Notes under the pieces: model-generated
Databases searched by the model: none
The model's input: the letters and a program-made list of their open reading frames with translations, nothing else
Told to the model about the DNA's origin: nothing
DNA from: Candidatus Woesearchaeota archaeon
GTDB lineage: Archaea > Nanobdellota > Nanobdellia > Woesearchaeales > WJKV01
Assembly (NCBI GenBank): GCA_019322855.1
Contig: JAHWIA010000061.1
Coordinates: forward strand, 1-5,483
Length of the DNA stretch: 5,483 nt
Reading direction: 5' to 3'
Position numbers and translations under genes: made by a program
Shown here: positions 1 through 5,483 of the stretch, in pieces
Position numbering within the stretch: the stretch's first letter is position 1
Layout of the letters: the number at the start of each line of letters is the position of its first letter

Positions 1-807
1 GGAGGCGGAGGAGGCGGAGCCAGGGCTGCATACTATTCATACCAAGATGCAACGCCAGAACCTGAACCGCAGCCGCCTACACCTAAGACAAAAACACCGA
101 GACAGGCAAAGCCAGTCAATGTGACAGAGCCAGAAGAAGTTGTGCCTGAACCCGCACCGACAGAGCCAGTAGCTGCACGACCTGTTGAAGAAAAAGGTTT
201 CAGCGGAAGTTTCTTGTGGTGGCTGATACCGTTATTACTGTTATTGGTATTATTGCTTGTATTATATGAGATAAAACTGCACAAGGTAAAGGAAAGGGTA
301 GAGGCAATGCCTGGTGCGAGGAAGTATAAGAAACTTGAAAAGATGTCAACAAGAGCATTGGCAGCCGGCTTCTTTGAGAAGTATGGCAAGTCAAAAGATT
401 ATAAGAAACTGATCAAGAAAGTTGCAAAGCCTAAGCCTGCAAAACCTATGAAGGTAAAAATAAAGAAGCCAAAGAAGATCAAGGCCAAGAAGATTAAGCC
501 AGAGAAAACAAAGATCAAGCCAAAAACATTAGAATCAAAGAAGTCTGTAAAAGAACTTGCAGCAACATTCGCTGCAAAGTATTATAAAGAAAGGCCTGAA
601 AAGCCATTGAAAGTTAAGAAAGTCAAGCCAAAGAAAATCAAAAAGGCAAAAGTAAAGAAAACAAAACCAAAAAAGGTAAGGCCAAAAGCAAGGAAAGCCC
701 GAAAGATTAAATCATTCACAAAAGAAGGCAAGGATCTGGCAGGCCTTGAAGATGACATGAAGGAACTCACAGGGAAGATAGACAAGCTTTTGAAGAAGAA
801 ACTATGA
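1..807 (+). CDS. Membrane-anchored protein with Lys-rich cytoplasmic tail (5' partial)
   Basis: The frame is open from base 1 to the TGA at 805-807, so the gene begins left of the window and 268 residues are visible. GTG at 121 is the first usable start codon inside the window, but the Gly-rich and Pro-rich coding continues upstream of it, so I do not treat it as the true start. Order of parts: six glycines (residues 1-6), a Pro/Glu/Thr linker (about 13-65), one hydrophobic helix with WW at its start (about 71-89, bases 211-267), then a strongly basic tail. Between bases 415 and 717 more than 40% of residues are lysine, in KPKKIK-like runs. The last 20 or so residues look like an amphipathic helix. 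By the positive-inside rule the tail is cytoplasmic and the Gly/Pro part is outside. I do not recognise the family. The tail may bind nucleic acid or ribosomes (inference). The downstream helicase gene starts 13 bases after the stop, suggesting co-transcription. Confidence 0.72.
   Translation, partial: GGGGGGARAAYYSYQDATPEPEPQPPTPKTKTPRQAKPVNVTEPEEVVPEPAPTEPVAARPVEEKGFSGSFLWWLIPLLLLLVLLLVLYEIKLHKVKERVEAMPGARKYKKLEKMSTRALAAGFFEKYGKSKDYKKLIKKVAKPKPAKPMKVKIKKPKKIKAKKIKPEKTKIKPKTLESKKSVKELAATFAAKYYKERPEKPLKVKKVKPKKIKKAKVKKTKPKKVRPKARKARKIKSFTKEGKDLAGLEDDMKELTGKIDKLLKKKL
349..609 (+). repeat. Two-copy LAA-x-F-x-x-K-Y module in the basic tail
   Basis: The cytoplasmic tail contains two related segments of about 21 residues. 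Copy one (bases 349-411) reads TRALAAGFFEKYGKSKDYKK plus L. Copy two (bases 547-609) reads VKELAATFAAKYYKERPEKP plus L. The shared positions are L-A-A, F, K-Y, a following K and the last L. Each copy is flanked by lysine/proline-rich linker, so these look like two short helical modules embedded in a disordered basic chain. Their function is unknown. Confidence 0.6.
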
Positions 808-809
808 CT

Positions 810-815
810 GGGGGT
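810..815 (+). promoter_or_regulatory. Ribosome binding site of the helicase gene
   Basis: GGGGGT lies just after the upstream stop codon and five bases before GTG 821. It supports the GTG start and translation of the helicase from the same mRNA as the upstream membrane protein. Confidence 0.5.
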
Positions 816-820
816 ATGAA

Positions 821-2740
821 GTGAAATACAAGCAATTTACATTAGATAAGTTTCAAGAGGACGCGATTCATTCTATCGAGAAGAATAATTCTGTAGTAGT
901 CAGCGCGTCAACAGGAACAGGAAAGACTCTTATTGCAGATTACATCATTGACAAGAGCATCAAAGAAGGAAAAAGGGTTATTTACACAGCACCTATCAAG
1001 GCCTTGAGCAATCAGAAATACAGGGACTTCATCAATGAATACGGCGAAGATAAGATAGGTATTCTGACAGGCGATGTTGTTATCAATGATCGTGCACCTA
1101 TATTGATAATGACAACAGAGGTATATAGAAACATGTTATTGGAGCACAGCATTGTTCCTGACTTGAGTTATGTTGTATTTGACGAAGTACATTTCATGAA
1201 TGATCCTGAAAGAGGGACTGTCTGGGAGGAAAGCATTATCTTCAGTCCAGAATCTGTAAGATTCCTTTGCCTTTCTGCGACAATCCCGAATGCAAGAGTC
1301 TTTTCAGAATGGATACGGGATATCAAAGGACATCAGGTTGATGTCGTTACTTGCGCTAAAAGAGCTGTTCCATTGCAGCATTTTTTGTTTGACAATGATG
1401 AAGGCGTGGTAAAAGGCAATGAACTGAAGAGAATAGTTGCCATGGAGGAAAATTACAGGATTACACAGGCAAGAAAGAGAAGAGTCAAGAGAAGATCCTT
1501 AAGACCAGAGCCTAATCCTCCAAACCACTTGTTTTTAGTGGAAAACCTGAAAGAGAACGATCTGTTGCCAACAATTTTCTTCACGTTCAGCAGGAAATTC
1601 TGCCATTCAAATGGTTTGGAATGTGCAAAAGAATTTGAATTTACCAATGACCAGCAGAAAGCAGAGATAATCTCTATCTATAATGATATAATTCCTCCAA
1701 AGATCAAGAGCATGAGGAGTATGCAGGATTTGAGGAATATGATTGTAAGAGGAGTAGCAGTACATAATGCAGGCATGCTGCCAAAGGCAAAGGAATTGGT
1801 TGAAATCTTATTTGGCAAGGGATTGATCGCAGTATTATATGCGACAGAAACTTTTGCAGTGGGAATCAATATGCCTGCTCGAAGCGTCTGTCTGTACAGC
1901 CTGAGAAAGTATGACGGCAGGTCTTTCCGTTATCTATTTAGCAAAGAGTATTATCAGATCGCAGGAAGGGCAGGAAGAAGAGGCATTGACAAGCAAGGAT
2001 TTGTCTTTGCAATGGTCGACAAGGGTTATGATGATGTGAACAAGATAGTCAGTATCACTACGAGAGATGTCGAGCCTATAGTGAGCCAGTTTGCACTATC
2101 TCCAAATGTTGTGCTTAATCTTGTTGATAATTATGATGACTATCAGATAGAAGGCATCCTGAAGCAGAGCTTTGGTTATTATGTGTTGAAAAGAAAGAGA
2201 AAGAAACAGGTAAGGATCATGGCCAGCTTCAATAATCTGAAAAGAAAATTGATGAAGCACGGCTATATTGACAAGAATACAAGAAGGCTGACAAATAAAG
2301 GAAGGTTTGCAGCAAGGATATATGCTGACGAGATGCTGATCTCAGAACTTTTATTTGGCGGAGTCTTCAACAAGCTGTCAGAGTCTGACATCAATGTTCT
2401 TTTAGGGGCGATAGTATATGAACCAAGAAGAGCAGATAAATTCTACACAAAGATGAAGAACCCAAGAGTTAAAATAAATATGAGCAATCAATTGATAAGA
2501 AAGAGATTGAAGCCAAAAAATCTGGCAGTCATGGACGAGCTTGTAAGATCGTGGAGCGACGGTTGCGAGTTTAAAGAACTTTTGCAGAAAACTAACCTCG
2601 CAGAAGGCGACATCATCCGATTGTTCAGGCAGATCATTGATAGGCTGGGACAGATAATGAAGGCAGAGCATTCAATAACAGACAAACTAAAGCGATGCCT
2701 GGAAAAGATTGACCGGGATGTTGTTGCGGTGGAATTCTAG
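821..2740 (+). CDS. Ski2/Mtr4-like DEVH-box RNA helicase with DSHCT domain
   Basis: A 639-residue superfamily 2 helicase, expected to unwind RNA using ATP. Visible motifs: FTLDKFQEDAI at the N-terminus, Walker A ASTGTGKT (29-36), motif Ia TAPIKALSNQKY (56-67), LTGD (82-85), DEVH (121-124) followed by the subfamily stretch RGTVWEE (131-137), LSAT (151-154), FFTFSRKFC (253-261), ATETFAVGINMPA (341-353) and QIAGRAGRRG (379-388). A winged-helix-like part with LSPNVVLNLVDNY (426-438) follows. From about 500 the segment DEMLISELLFGGVFNKLS matches the DSHCT domain of Mtr4, Ski2 and actinobacterial HelY. Mtr4 and Ski2 are about 1000 residues or more; the arch (KOW) insertion expected near 450-470 is missing. 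The start is GTG at 821, preceded by GGGGGT at 810-815; the overlapping ATG at 816 runs into a stop after two codons. All catalytic motifs are intact. Hel308 is a less likely assignment because of the DSHCT match. The DNA or RNA preference cannot be read from the sequence. Confidence 0.9.
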   Translation: MKYKQFTLDKFQEDAIHSIEKNNSVVVSASTGTGKTLIADYIIDKSIKEGKRVIYTAPIKALSNQKYRDFINEYGEDKIGILTGDVVINDRAPILIMTTEVYRNMLLEHSIVPDLSYVVFDEVHFMNDPERGTVWEESIIFSPESVRFLCLSATIPNARVFSEWIRDIKGHQVDVVTCAKRAVPLQHFLFDNDEGVVKGNELKRIVAMEENYRITQARKRRVKRRSLRPEPNPPNHLFLVENLKENDLLPTIFFTFSRKFCHSNGLECAKEFEFTNDQQKAEIISIYNDIIPPKIKSMRSMQDLRNMIVRGVAVHNAGMLPKAKELVEILFGKGLIAVLYATETFAVGINMPARSVCLYSLRKYDGRSFRYLFSKEYYQIAGRAGRRGIDKQGFVFAMVDKGYDDVNKIVSITTRDVEPIVSQFALSPNVVLNLVDNYDDYQIEGILKQSFGYYVLKRKRKKQVRIMASFNNLKRKLMKHGYIDKNTRRLTNKGRFAARIYADEMLISELLFGGVFNKLSESDINVLLGAIVYEPRRADKFYTKMKNPRVKINMSNQLIRKRLKPKNLAVMDELVRSWSDGCEFKELLQKTNLAEGDIIRLFRQIIDRLGQIMKAEHSITDKLKRCLEKIDRDVVAVEF

Positions 2741-2750
2741 CACCTGCATG

Positions 2751-2757
2751 ATTTTTT
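2751..2757 (+). terminator. T-run, probable terminator of the helicase transcript
   Basis: ATTTTTT begins ten bases after the helicase stop, in the 15-base gap before the convergent gene's stop codon. Archaeal transcription commonly ends at such T-runs without needing a hairpin. No strong stem is seen here. Confidence 0.35.
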
Positions 2758-3406
2758 ATTCTGGTTTTATCTCATCTATGGTCAAATATTCACTATTCTT
2801 TACAACAGGTTTTCCTGTATCTAATGCTGCTTCTATTTTCTTATAACCATTTTTGTGAAAAACATATGCTGTGTGAACTCCATTATGCACTAAATAAAGG
2901 TCTGTTCCATAAATATTTGAAACAATTATTGGGATTGTCAATGGGATTTTTTTAAGAGCTTCATCAAGCTCTGGATCCGTGCGATTCTTAAAACTGCGAT
3001 ACAATTGCTGGACCTGTCCAACGTACTTTTCTTTTTCACGAATCCCTCCTTTCATTTTGACTTTTACATGAGTCTGATAGAATCTCAATTTGTTTATGGG
3101 TATTTCAAAGATTCTTCTGCTTCTTGATAATTTCCTTATTTCGCCTAATGGAGTCAGTTCATATTCTCCATTCTCGAATATGTATATTTGCGTCTTCAAA
3201 GCTTGCAAGACGTCCTTGTGTATTGATCGTTTTTGCAAAGTCTTCTCTAGCTTATTTAATTTCTTGAGCAATCTTCTTCTCTTCCACCACCCCCCTTCGC
3301 CATAGTTGTCAATTAAAGAAATAATTTCCTTTATACTAGGAGGTGCGAAATCCTTTAGTTCGTCTGAAACCAATTTCAAGATTGCTTTTATTGCTATGAG
3401 CGGCAT
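2756..3406 (-). CDS. Uncharacterised basic protein with a ParB/sulfiredoxin-fold-like C-terminal half
   Basis: From ATG at 3404-3406 the product is 216 residues. The frame stays open upstream to TTG at 3526 (256 residues), with GTG 3466 between, but those extra 40 hydrophobic residues would overlap the promoter and start region of the divergent transketolase gene. A TATA-like element sits about 26 bases before ATG 3406, so I prefer the shorter form, possibly made from a leaderless mRNA. Residues 1-75 are helical and very basic (WWKRRRLLKKLNKLEK at 40-55). Residues 101-195 have the layout of a ParB N-terminal-type domain: EIPINKLRF (101-109), PIIVSN (159-164), then LVHNGVHTAYVFHKNGYKKI (172-191). 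There NGVHT stands where ParB-like proteins usually have DGHHR or GEHR, so any catalytic or CTP-binding role is doubtful. The domain call rests on pattern alone. The gene is convergent with the helicase and divergent from transketolase, with no operon partner in the window. Confidence 0.7.
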   Translation of the reverse strand: MPLIAIKAILKLVSDELKDFAPPSIKEIISLIDNYGEGGWWKRRRLLKKLNKLEKTLQKRSIHKDVLQALKTQIYIFENGEYELTPLGEIRKLSRSRRIFEIPINKLRFYQTHVKVKMKGGIREKEKYVGQVQQLYRSFKNRTDPELDEALKKIPLTIPIIVSNIYGTDLYLVHNGVHTAYVFHKNGYKKIEAALDTGKPVVKNSEYLTIDEIKPE

Positions 3407-3427
3407 TCTCAATAAAAGGCCGATTCT

Positions 3428-3437
3428 GTATAAAAAT
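3428..3437 (-). promoter_or_regulatory. TATA-like element of the leftward gene
   Basis: Read on the minus strand this is ATTTTTATAC. Its centre lies about 26 bases upstream of ATG 3406, so transcription from it would begin at or very near that ATG and give a leaderless mRNA. An alternative is the minus-strand reading TTTATAAGC at 3449-3457, which would give a leader of roughly 20 bases. Confidence 0.4.
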
Positions 3438-3440
3438 CTA

Positions 3441-3458
3441 ACGAAAAAGCTTATAAAC
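3441..3458 (+). promoter_or_regulatory. BRE/TATA promoter of the transketolase operon
   Basis: ACGAAAAAG followed by CTTATAAAC has the form of an archaeal BRE (A-rich) plus TATA box. Transcription should begin about 25 bases downstream, near 3475-3482, just before the AGAGGTGGT ribosome binding site. This places the real translation start well upstream of ATG 3552. Confidence 0.5.
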
Positions 3459-3480
3459 CGCAACACTATCTGAATAAGAG

Positions 3481-3489
3481 AGAGGTGGT
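3481..3489 (+). promoter_or_regulatory. Shine-Dalgarno site that decides the transketolase N-subunit start
   Basis: AGAGGTGGT contains GAGGTG, a strong complement to the 3' end of 16S rRNA. It lies four bases before ATT 3492 and seven before ATA 3495, both in the transketolase frame, but more than 60 bases before the first in-frame ATG (3552). No ATG, GTG or TTG lies in frame between the site and 3552. Confidence 0.5.
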
Positions 3490-3491
3490 AG

Positions 3492-4328
3492 ATTATAGTA
3501 CAATTCAAACTAACTAAGAATATCAAGTATCTGCAGAAGAAAGCAAAAGAGATGAGAAAGGATATTCTTATTATGTGCCATTCTGCGCAGAGCGGTCATC
3601 CTGGCGGCAGTTTGAGTGCGATCGACATTCTTGTTTGCCTATACCGTGGTTTCATGAAGCACAATCCTAAGAATCCCAAGTGGACAGAAAGAGATCGCTT
3701 TGTTCTTTCAAAAGGCCATGCATGTCCTGCACTGTACTCTGTTTTGGCAGACTGTGGCTATTTCATGCACAAACGTCTTTTAACTTTCAGAAAGATAGAT
3801 TCCAGACTTCAAGGACATCCGAGCATGCAGGACACGCCTGGTGTAGAATTTTCAACAGGCAGTCTTGGCCAGGGTTTTTCAGGTGCAGTAGGGATGGCTC
3901 TTGGCAGTAGATTGAATAATAAGAAATCAACTATCTATGTAATGCTAGGTGACGGAGAGTGTGACGAAGGACAGGTATGGGAAGCTGCGCTTTCAGCTGC
4001 TCACTACGAACTAGATAATCTGATTGCGATAGTAGATGCGAACGGCTTGCAGATAGATGGTTTCACAAAAGACATAATGGATACAGAACCATTGACAGAA
4101 AAGTTCCAGGCTTTCAACTGGAATGTCATTGAGATAGACGGTCATGATTACAAACAGATAATCTCTGCGCTCGAAGCAGCGAAAAAAAGAATGAATGGCA
4201 AACCTACTGTCATTATAGCAAGAACAATCAAAGGAAAAGGTGTCTCTTTCATGGAAAATAAAGTAGAATGGCACGGCAAGGCGCCTAGTGACGACGAGAT
4301 GGTAATTGCATTAAAGGATCTAGAATGA
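3492..4328 (+). CDS. Transketolase, N-terminal (pyrophosphate-binding) subunit
   Basis: First half of a split archaeal transketolase, which moves two-carbon ketol units between sugar phosphates in the non-oxidative pentose phosphate pathway using thiamine diphosphate. Numbered from ATG 3552, visible motifs are SGHPGGSLSA (14-23), KGHACPALY (54-62), QGHP (87-90), the diphosphate/metal motif GDGECDEG (133-140) with DAN (162-164), and the closing KGVSFMEN and WHGKAP (240-245). The active-site histidines equivalent to those of yeast and E. coli are H16, H56, H89 and H241. The start is unusual: residues just before ATG 3552 (IKYLQKKAKE) are the normal N-terminal helix of the family, the frame is open back to a TAG at 3489-3491, and the only start-like codons well placed after the ribosome binding site are ATT 3492 and ATA 3495. 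I draw the gene from 3492 (278 residues); the conservative form from 3552 has 258. The stop overlaps the start of the C-subunit (ATGA). Confidence 0.93.
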   Translation: MIVQFKLTKNIKYLQKKAKEMRKDILIMCHSAQSGHPGGSLSAIDILVCLYRGFMKHNPKNPKWTERDRFVLSKGHACPALYSVLADCGYFMHKRLLTFRKIDSRLQGHPSMQDTPGVEFSTGSLGQGFSGAVGMALGSRLNNKKSTIYVMLGDGECDEGQVWEAALSAAHYELDNLIAIVDANGLQIDGFTKDIMDTEPLTEKFQAFNWNVIEIDGHDYKQIISALEAAKKRMNGKPTVIIARTIKGKGVSFMENKVEWHGKAPSDDEMVIALKDLE

Positions 4329-5284
4329 AAAAACAATCAGCGACACGGGATGCGTACGGAAAAACATTAGCTTCACTTAGAGATCCCAATATTGTTGTGT
4401 TGGATGCAGACCTTTCCGAATCAACAAGAACCAGTTTTTTTGCTGAAAAACATCCTGAAAGATTCTTTGAAATGGGAATATCAGAAGCGAACATGATGGG
4501 CGTTGCAGCAGGCCTGGCTACCTGCGGAAAGAATGTTTTTGTTTCTACGTTCGGTGTTTTCGCCACAACAAGAGCCTTGGACCAGATAAGACAGTCTATC
4601 TGTTATGCAGATTTGGATGTGAAGATTTGCGCGACACACTGCGGTCTCACAGTGGGCGAGGATGGCGCGACACATCAGGCAATAGAAGACATCAGCATAA
4701 TGAGGACTTTGGCTAATATGGAAGTCATTGTCCCTGCTGACGCGCACGAAGCAGGCCAGGTAACACAATTCCTTGAGAAACACAAAGGCCCGGTCTATGT
4801 GAGGTTGGGAAGGAACAAGTACTTCAACATGCACGAGAATCCAAGACTAAGACATAGAAGATACTATAATGCAAGGTTCAGGTTTGGCAAGGCGCAGATC
4901 CTGAAAGAAGGAAAAGAAGCAACAATCATTGCCTGCGGTTACATGGTGACAAAGGCATTGATGGCTGCTGAAAAACTGGCGCACGAAAACATACATGTTG
5001 GTGTGATTAACATGTCAACAATAAAGCCGATAGACAAGGAAGCCATATTGAAATGCCCGAAGCCAATATTGACTGTGGAAGAAGGGCTGGTGAATGGTGG
5101 TCTGGGAAGCGCTGTGGCAGAAGTATTATGCGAGGATTTCATTGATTTCAGCAAGAAACCCATGCTCAAGCGAATGGGCGTATACAATGAGTTTGCAGAG
5201 TCTGGCAAGGCAGAAGAATTGCTCAAAAAGTACGGCCTGACTCATGATGACATTGTGGCTGAGATGAAGAATCTGCTTCTATAA
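4325..5284 (+). CDS. Transketolase, C-terminal (pyrimidine-binding) subunit
   Basis: Second half of the split enzyme, 319 residues, expected to form a heteromer with the upstream product so that the cofactor sits between them. The pyrimidine-binding domain spans about 4-165: GISEANM (51-57) carries the catalytic glutamate E54 that activates thiamine diphosphate, STFGVFATTRALDQIR (74-89) lines the cofactor pocket, and HCGLTVGEDGATHQAIEDI (105-123) includes H117, equivalent to the C-terminal active-site histidine of full-length transketolases. PVYVRLGR (156-163) follows. Residues about 190-315 form the transketolase C-terminal domain (TIIACGYMVTKALMAAEKL, VEEGLVNGGLGSAVAE). The length is normal for archaeal C-subunits. 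ATG 4325 overlaps the previous stop by four bases, and AAAGGATC at 4313-4320 may act as a ribosome binding site, so expression is probably translationally coupled. DXP synthase and the pyruvate dehydrogenase beta subunit share the fold, but the partner gene's WHGKAP and GKGVSFMEN motifs point to transketolase. Confidence 0.95.
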   Translation: MKKQSATRDAYGKTLASLRDPNIVVLDADLSESTRTSFFAEKHPERFFEMGISEANMMGVAAGLATCGKNVFVSTFGVFATTRALDQIRQSICYADLDVKICATHCGLTVGEDGATHQAIEDISIMRTLANMEVIVPADAHEAGQVTQFLEKHKGPVYVRLGRNKYFNMHENPRLRHRRYYNARFRFGKAQILKEGKEATIIACGYMVTKALMAAEKLAHENIHVGVINMSTIKPIDKEAILKCPKPILTVEEGLVNGGLGSAVAEVLCEDFIDFSKKPMLKRMGVYNEFAESGKAEELLKKYGLTHDDIVAEMKNLLL

Positions 5285-5299
5285 GGCTTGAAATGGCTA

Positions 5300-5329
5300 A
5301 ATTCTAAGGTTTAAGCTTGTTCTTAGATT
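5300..5329 (+). terminator. Weak stem-loop after the transketolase operon
   Basis: AATTCTAAG (5300-5308) can pair with CTTAGATT (5322-5329), with one bulged T and a 13-base loop. It begins 16 bases after the stop of the C-subunit. The stem is AU-rich and only a loose T-rich stretch (TCTCTTT, 5332-5338) follows, so it may mark the 3' end of the operon transcript but is not a convincing terminator. Confidence 0.2.
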
Positions 5330-5354
5330 CGTCTCTTTGAAGGGGCAAATAATA

Positions 5355-5371
5355 GAAAGCTTTATATATAG
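5355..5371 (+). promoter_or_regulatory. Strong archaeal BRE/TATA promoter
   Basis: GAAAG (BRE-like) followed directly by CTTTATATATA is close to the archaeal consensus and is the best promoter in the window. Transcription should begin about 25 bases downstream of the box centre, near 5390-5393, in non-coding sequence that leads into the paired segment at 5407-5456. Confidence 0.65.
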
Positions 5372-5391
5372 ATTAAAACTACCACTATACA

Positions 5392-5466
5392 GATACTAAT
5401 AAAAGAGGCTCAGGAAGTCTTTCTTCCCCCAACACCCCTGAAATTCTGCCTGGGCCACTTTTTTTA
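5392..5466 (+). ncRNA. Candidate small RNA or structured leader of the next gene
   Basis: The segment lies between a strong promoter and a T-run. GGCTCAGG (5407-5414) can pair with CCTGGGCC (5449-5456) as an 8-bp stem with one U-G pair, enclosing a C-rich loop. A smaller alternative hairpin, GGAAG (5413-5417) with CTTCC (5423-5427), shares two bases with it, so the two folds compete. Seven Ts follow at 5459-5465, three bases after the stem, as in a terminated small transcript of about 70-75 nt. No ORF of useful size is present. It is not a tRNA (no T-loop motif) and shows no C/D box pair. Alternatively this is the leader of a gene starting at ATG 5474 (only ten bases visible), and the T-run/TATAT may instead be the TATA box for that gene. 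Ends are estimates. Confidence 0.35.
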
Positions 5467-5483
5467 TATCGTTATGTTAAAAG

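Noticed and set aside
33..394. Antisense open frames opposite the membrane protein gene
   Set aside because: They lie opposite a strongly patterned coding region, have low-complexity Ser/Gly/Thr composition mirroring the other strand, and show no recognisable domain.
410..700. Repeated AAGCCAAAGAAGATCAAG-like DNA as a CRISPR or other DNA repeat
   Set aside because: The copies are imperfect, irregularly spaced and kept in frame. They reflect the lysine/proline-rich protein sequence rather than a DNA repeat array.
121..807. GTG at 121 as the true start of the membrane protein
   Set aside because: The same frame is open to base 1 and the upstream residues have the same Gly-rich and Pro/Glu/Thr-rich character as the linker after it. 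No ribosome binding site precedes 121.
3485..3517. GTG at 3485 as the transketolase start
   Set aside because: It is in another frame, overlaps the ribosome binding site and ends at TAA 3515-3517; it would need a frameshift to join the gene.
3407..3526. Longer form of the leftward protein with a hydrophobic N-terminal segment starting at TTG 3526 or GTG 3466
   Set aside because: The added 40 residues would overlap the divergent promoter and transketolase start region, TTG is a weak start, and a TATA element fits the ATG at 3406. It is not fully excluded.
3531..3533. CTG at 3531 as the transketolase start
   Set aside because: It is in frame but has no ribosome binding site at a suitable distance and would still remove part of the N-terminal helix.
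4011..4834. Antisense open frames opposite the transketolase genes
   Set aside because: They are fully contained in well-conserved enzyme genes and show no family features or ribosome sites of their own.
5440..5460. Similarity of CTGCCTGGGCCACT to the 5' end of archaeal 16S rRNA (CTGCCGGAGGCCA region)
   Set aside because: Only about a dozen bases match, with a mismatch or gap, and the sequence then runs into a T-run and TATAT instead of continuing as 16S rRNA. The similarity is probably chance.

Overview
The window looks archaeal. Evidence: transketolase is split into two adjacent subunit genes, as is usual in archaea. The helicase is of the Ski2/Mtr4 type. Non-coding gaps carry A-rich BRE plus TATA elements (for example 5355-5370) instead of bacterial -35/-10 boxes. 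Shine-Dalgarno-like GGTG stretches are present, arginine codons are mostly AGA/AGG, and the base composition is moderately AT-rich. A small-genome DPANN-type archaeon (Woesearchaeota-like) would fit, but that placement is inference and no taxonomic marker gene is present.

Layout. (1) Positions 1-807 (+) hold the 3' part of a gene for a membrane protein: a Gly-rich and Pro/Glu/Thr-rich outer part, one transmembrane helix, and a very lysine-rich cytoplasmic tail with a duplicated small module. (2) Thirteen bases later, and probably in the same transcript, comes a complete compact Ski2/Mtr4-like RNA helicase with a C-terminal DSHCT domain but no arch (821-2740, +). (3) Convergent to it is a gene for a basic protein of unknown function whose C-terminal half resembles a divergent ParB/sulfiredoxin-fold domain (2756-3406, -). 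(4) A short divergent promoter region (about 3407-3491) drives that gene leftward and the transketolase operon rightward. (5) The N- and C-terminal transketolase subunits (about 3492-4328 and 4325-5284, +) overlap by ATGA. (6) The last 200 bases contain a strong archaeal promoter, a short segment closed by an 8-bp stem, and a T-run. This could be a small RNA gene or the structured leader of the next gene.

Together the two transketolase subunits should form one thiamine-diphosphate enzyme of the non-oxidative pentose phosphate pathway, with all five expected active-site histidines present. The helicase is likely an RNA-processing or exosome-cofactor-type enzyme. Its pairing with a membrane-anchored polybasic protein suggests, without proving, a membrane-tethered RNA-handling assembly.

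The points most worth a second look are: the transketolase N-subunit, which appears to start at a non-canonical AUU or AUA codon; the promoter-stem-T-run unit at the right edge; the unassigned ParB-like protein; and the membrane protein/helicase pair.
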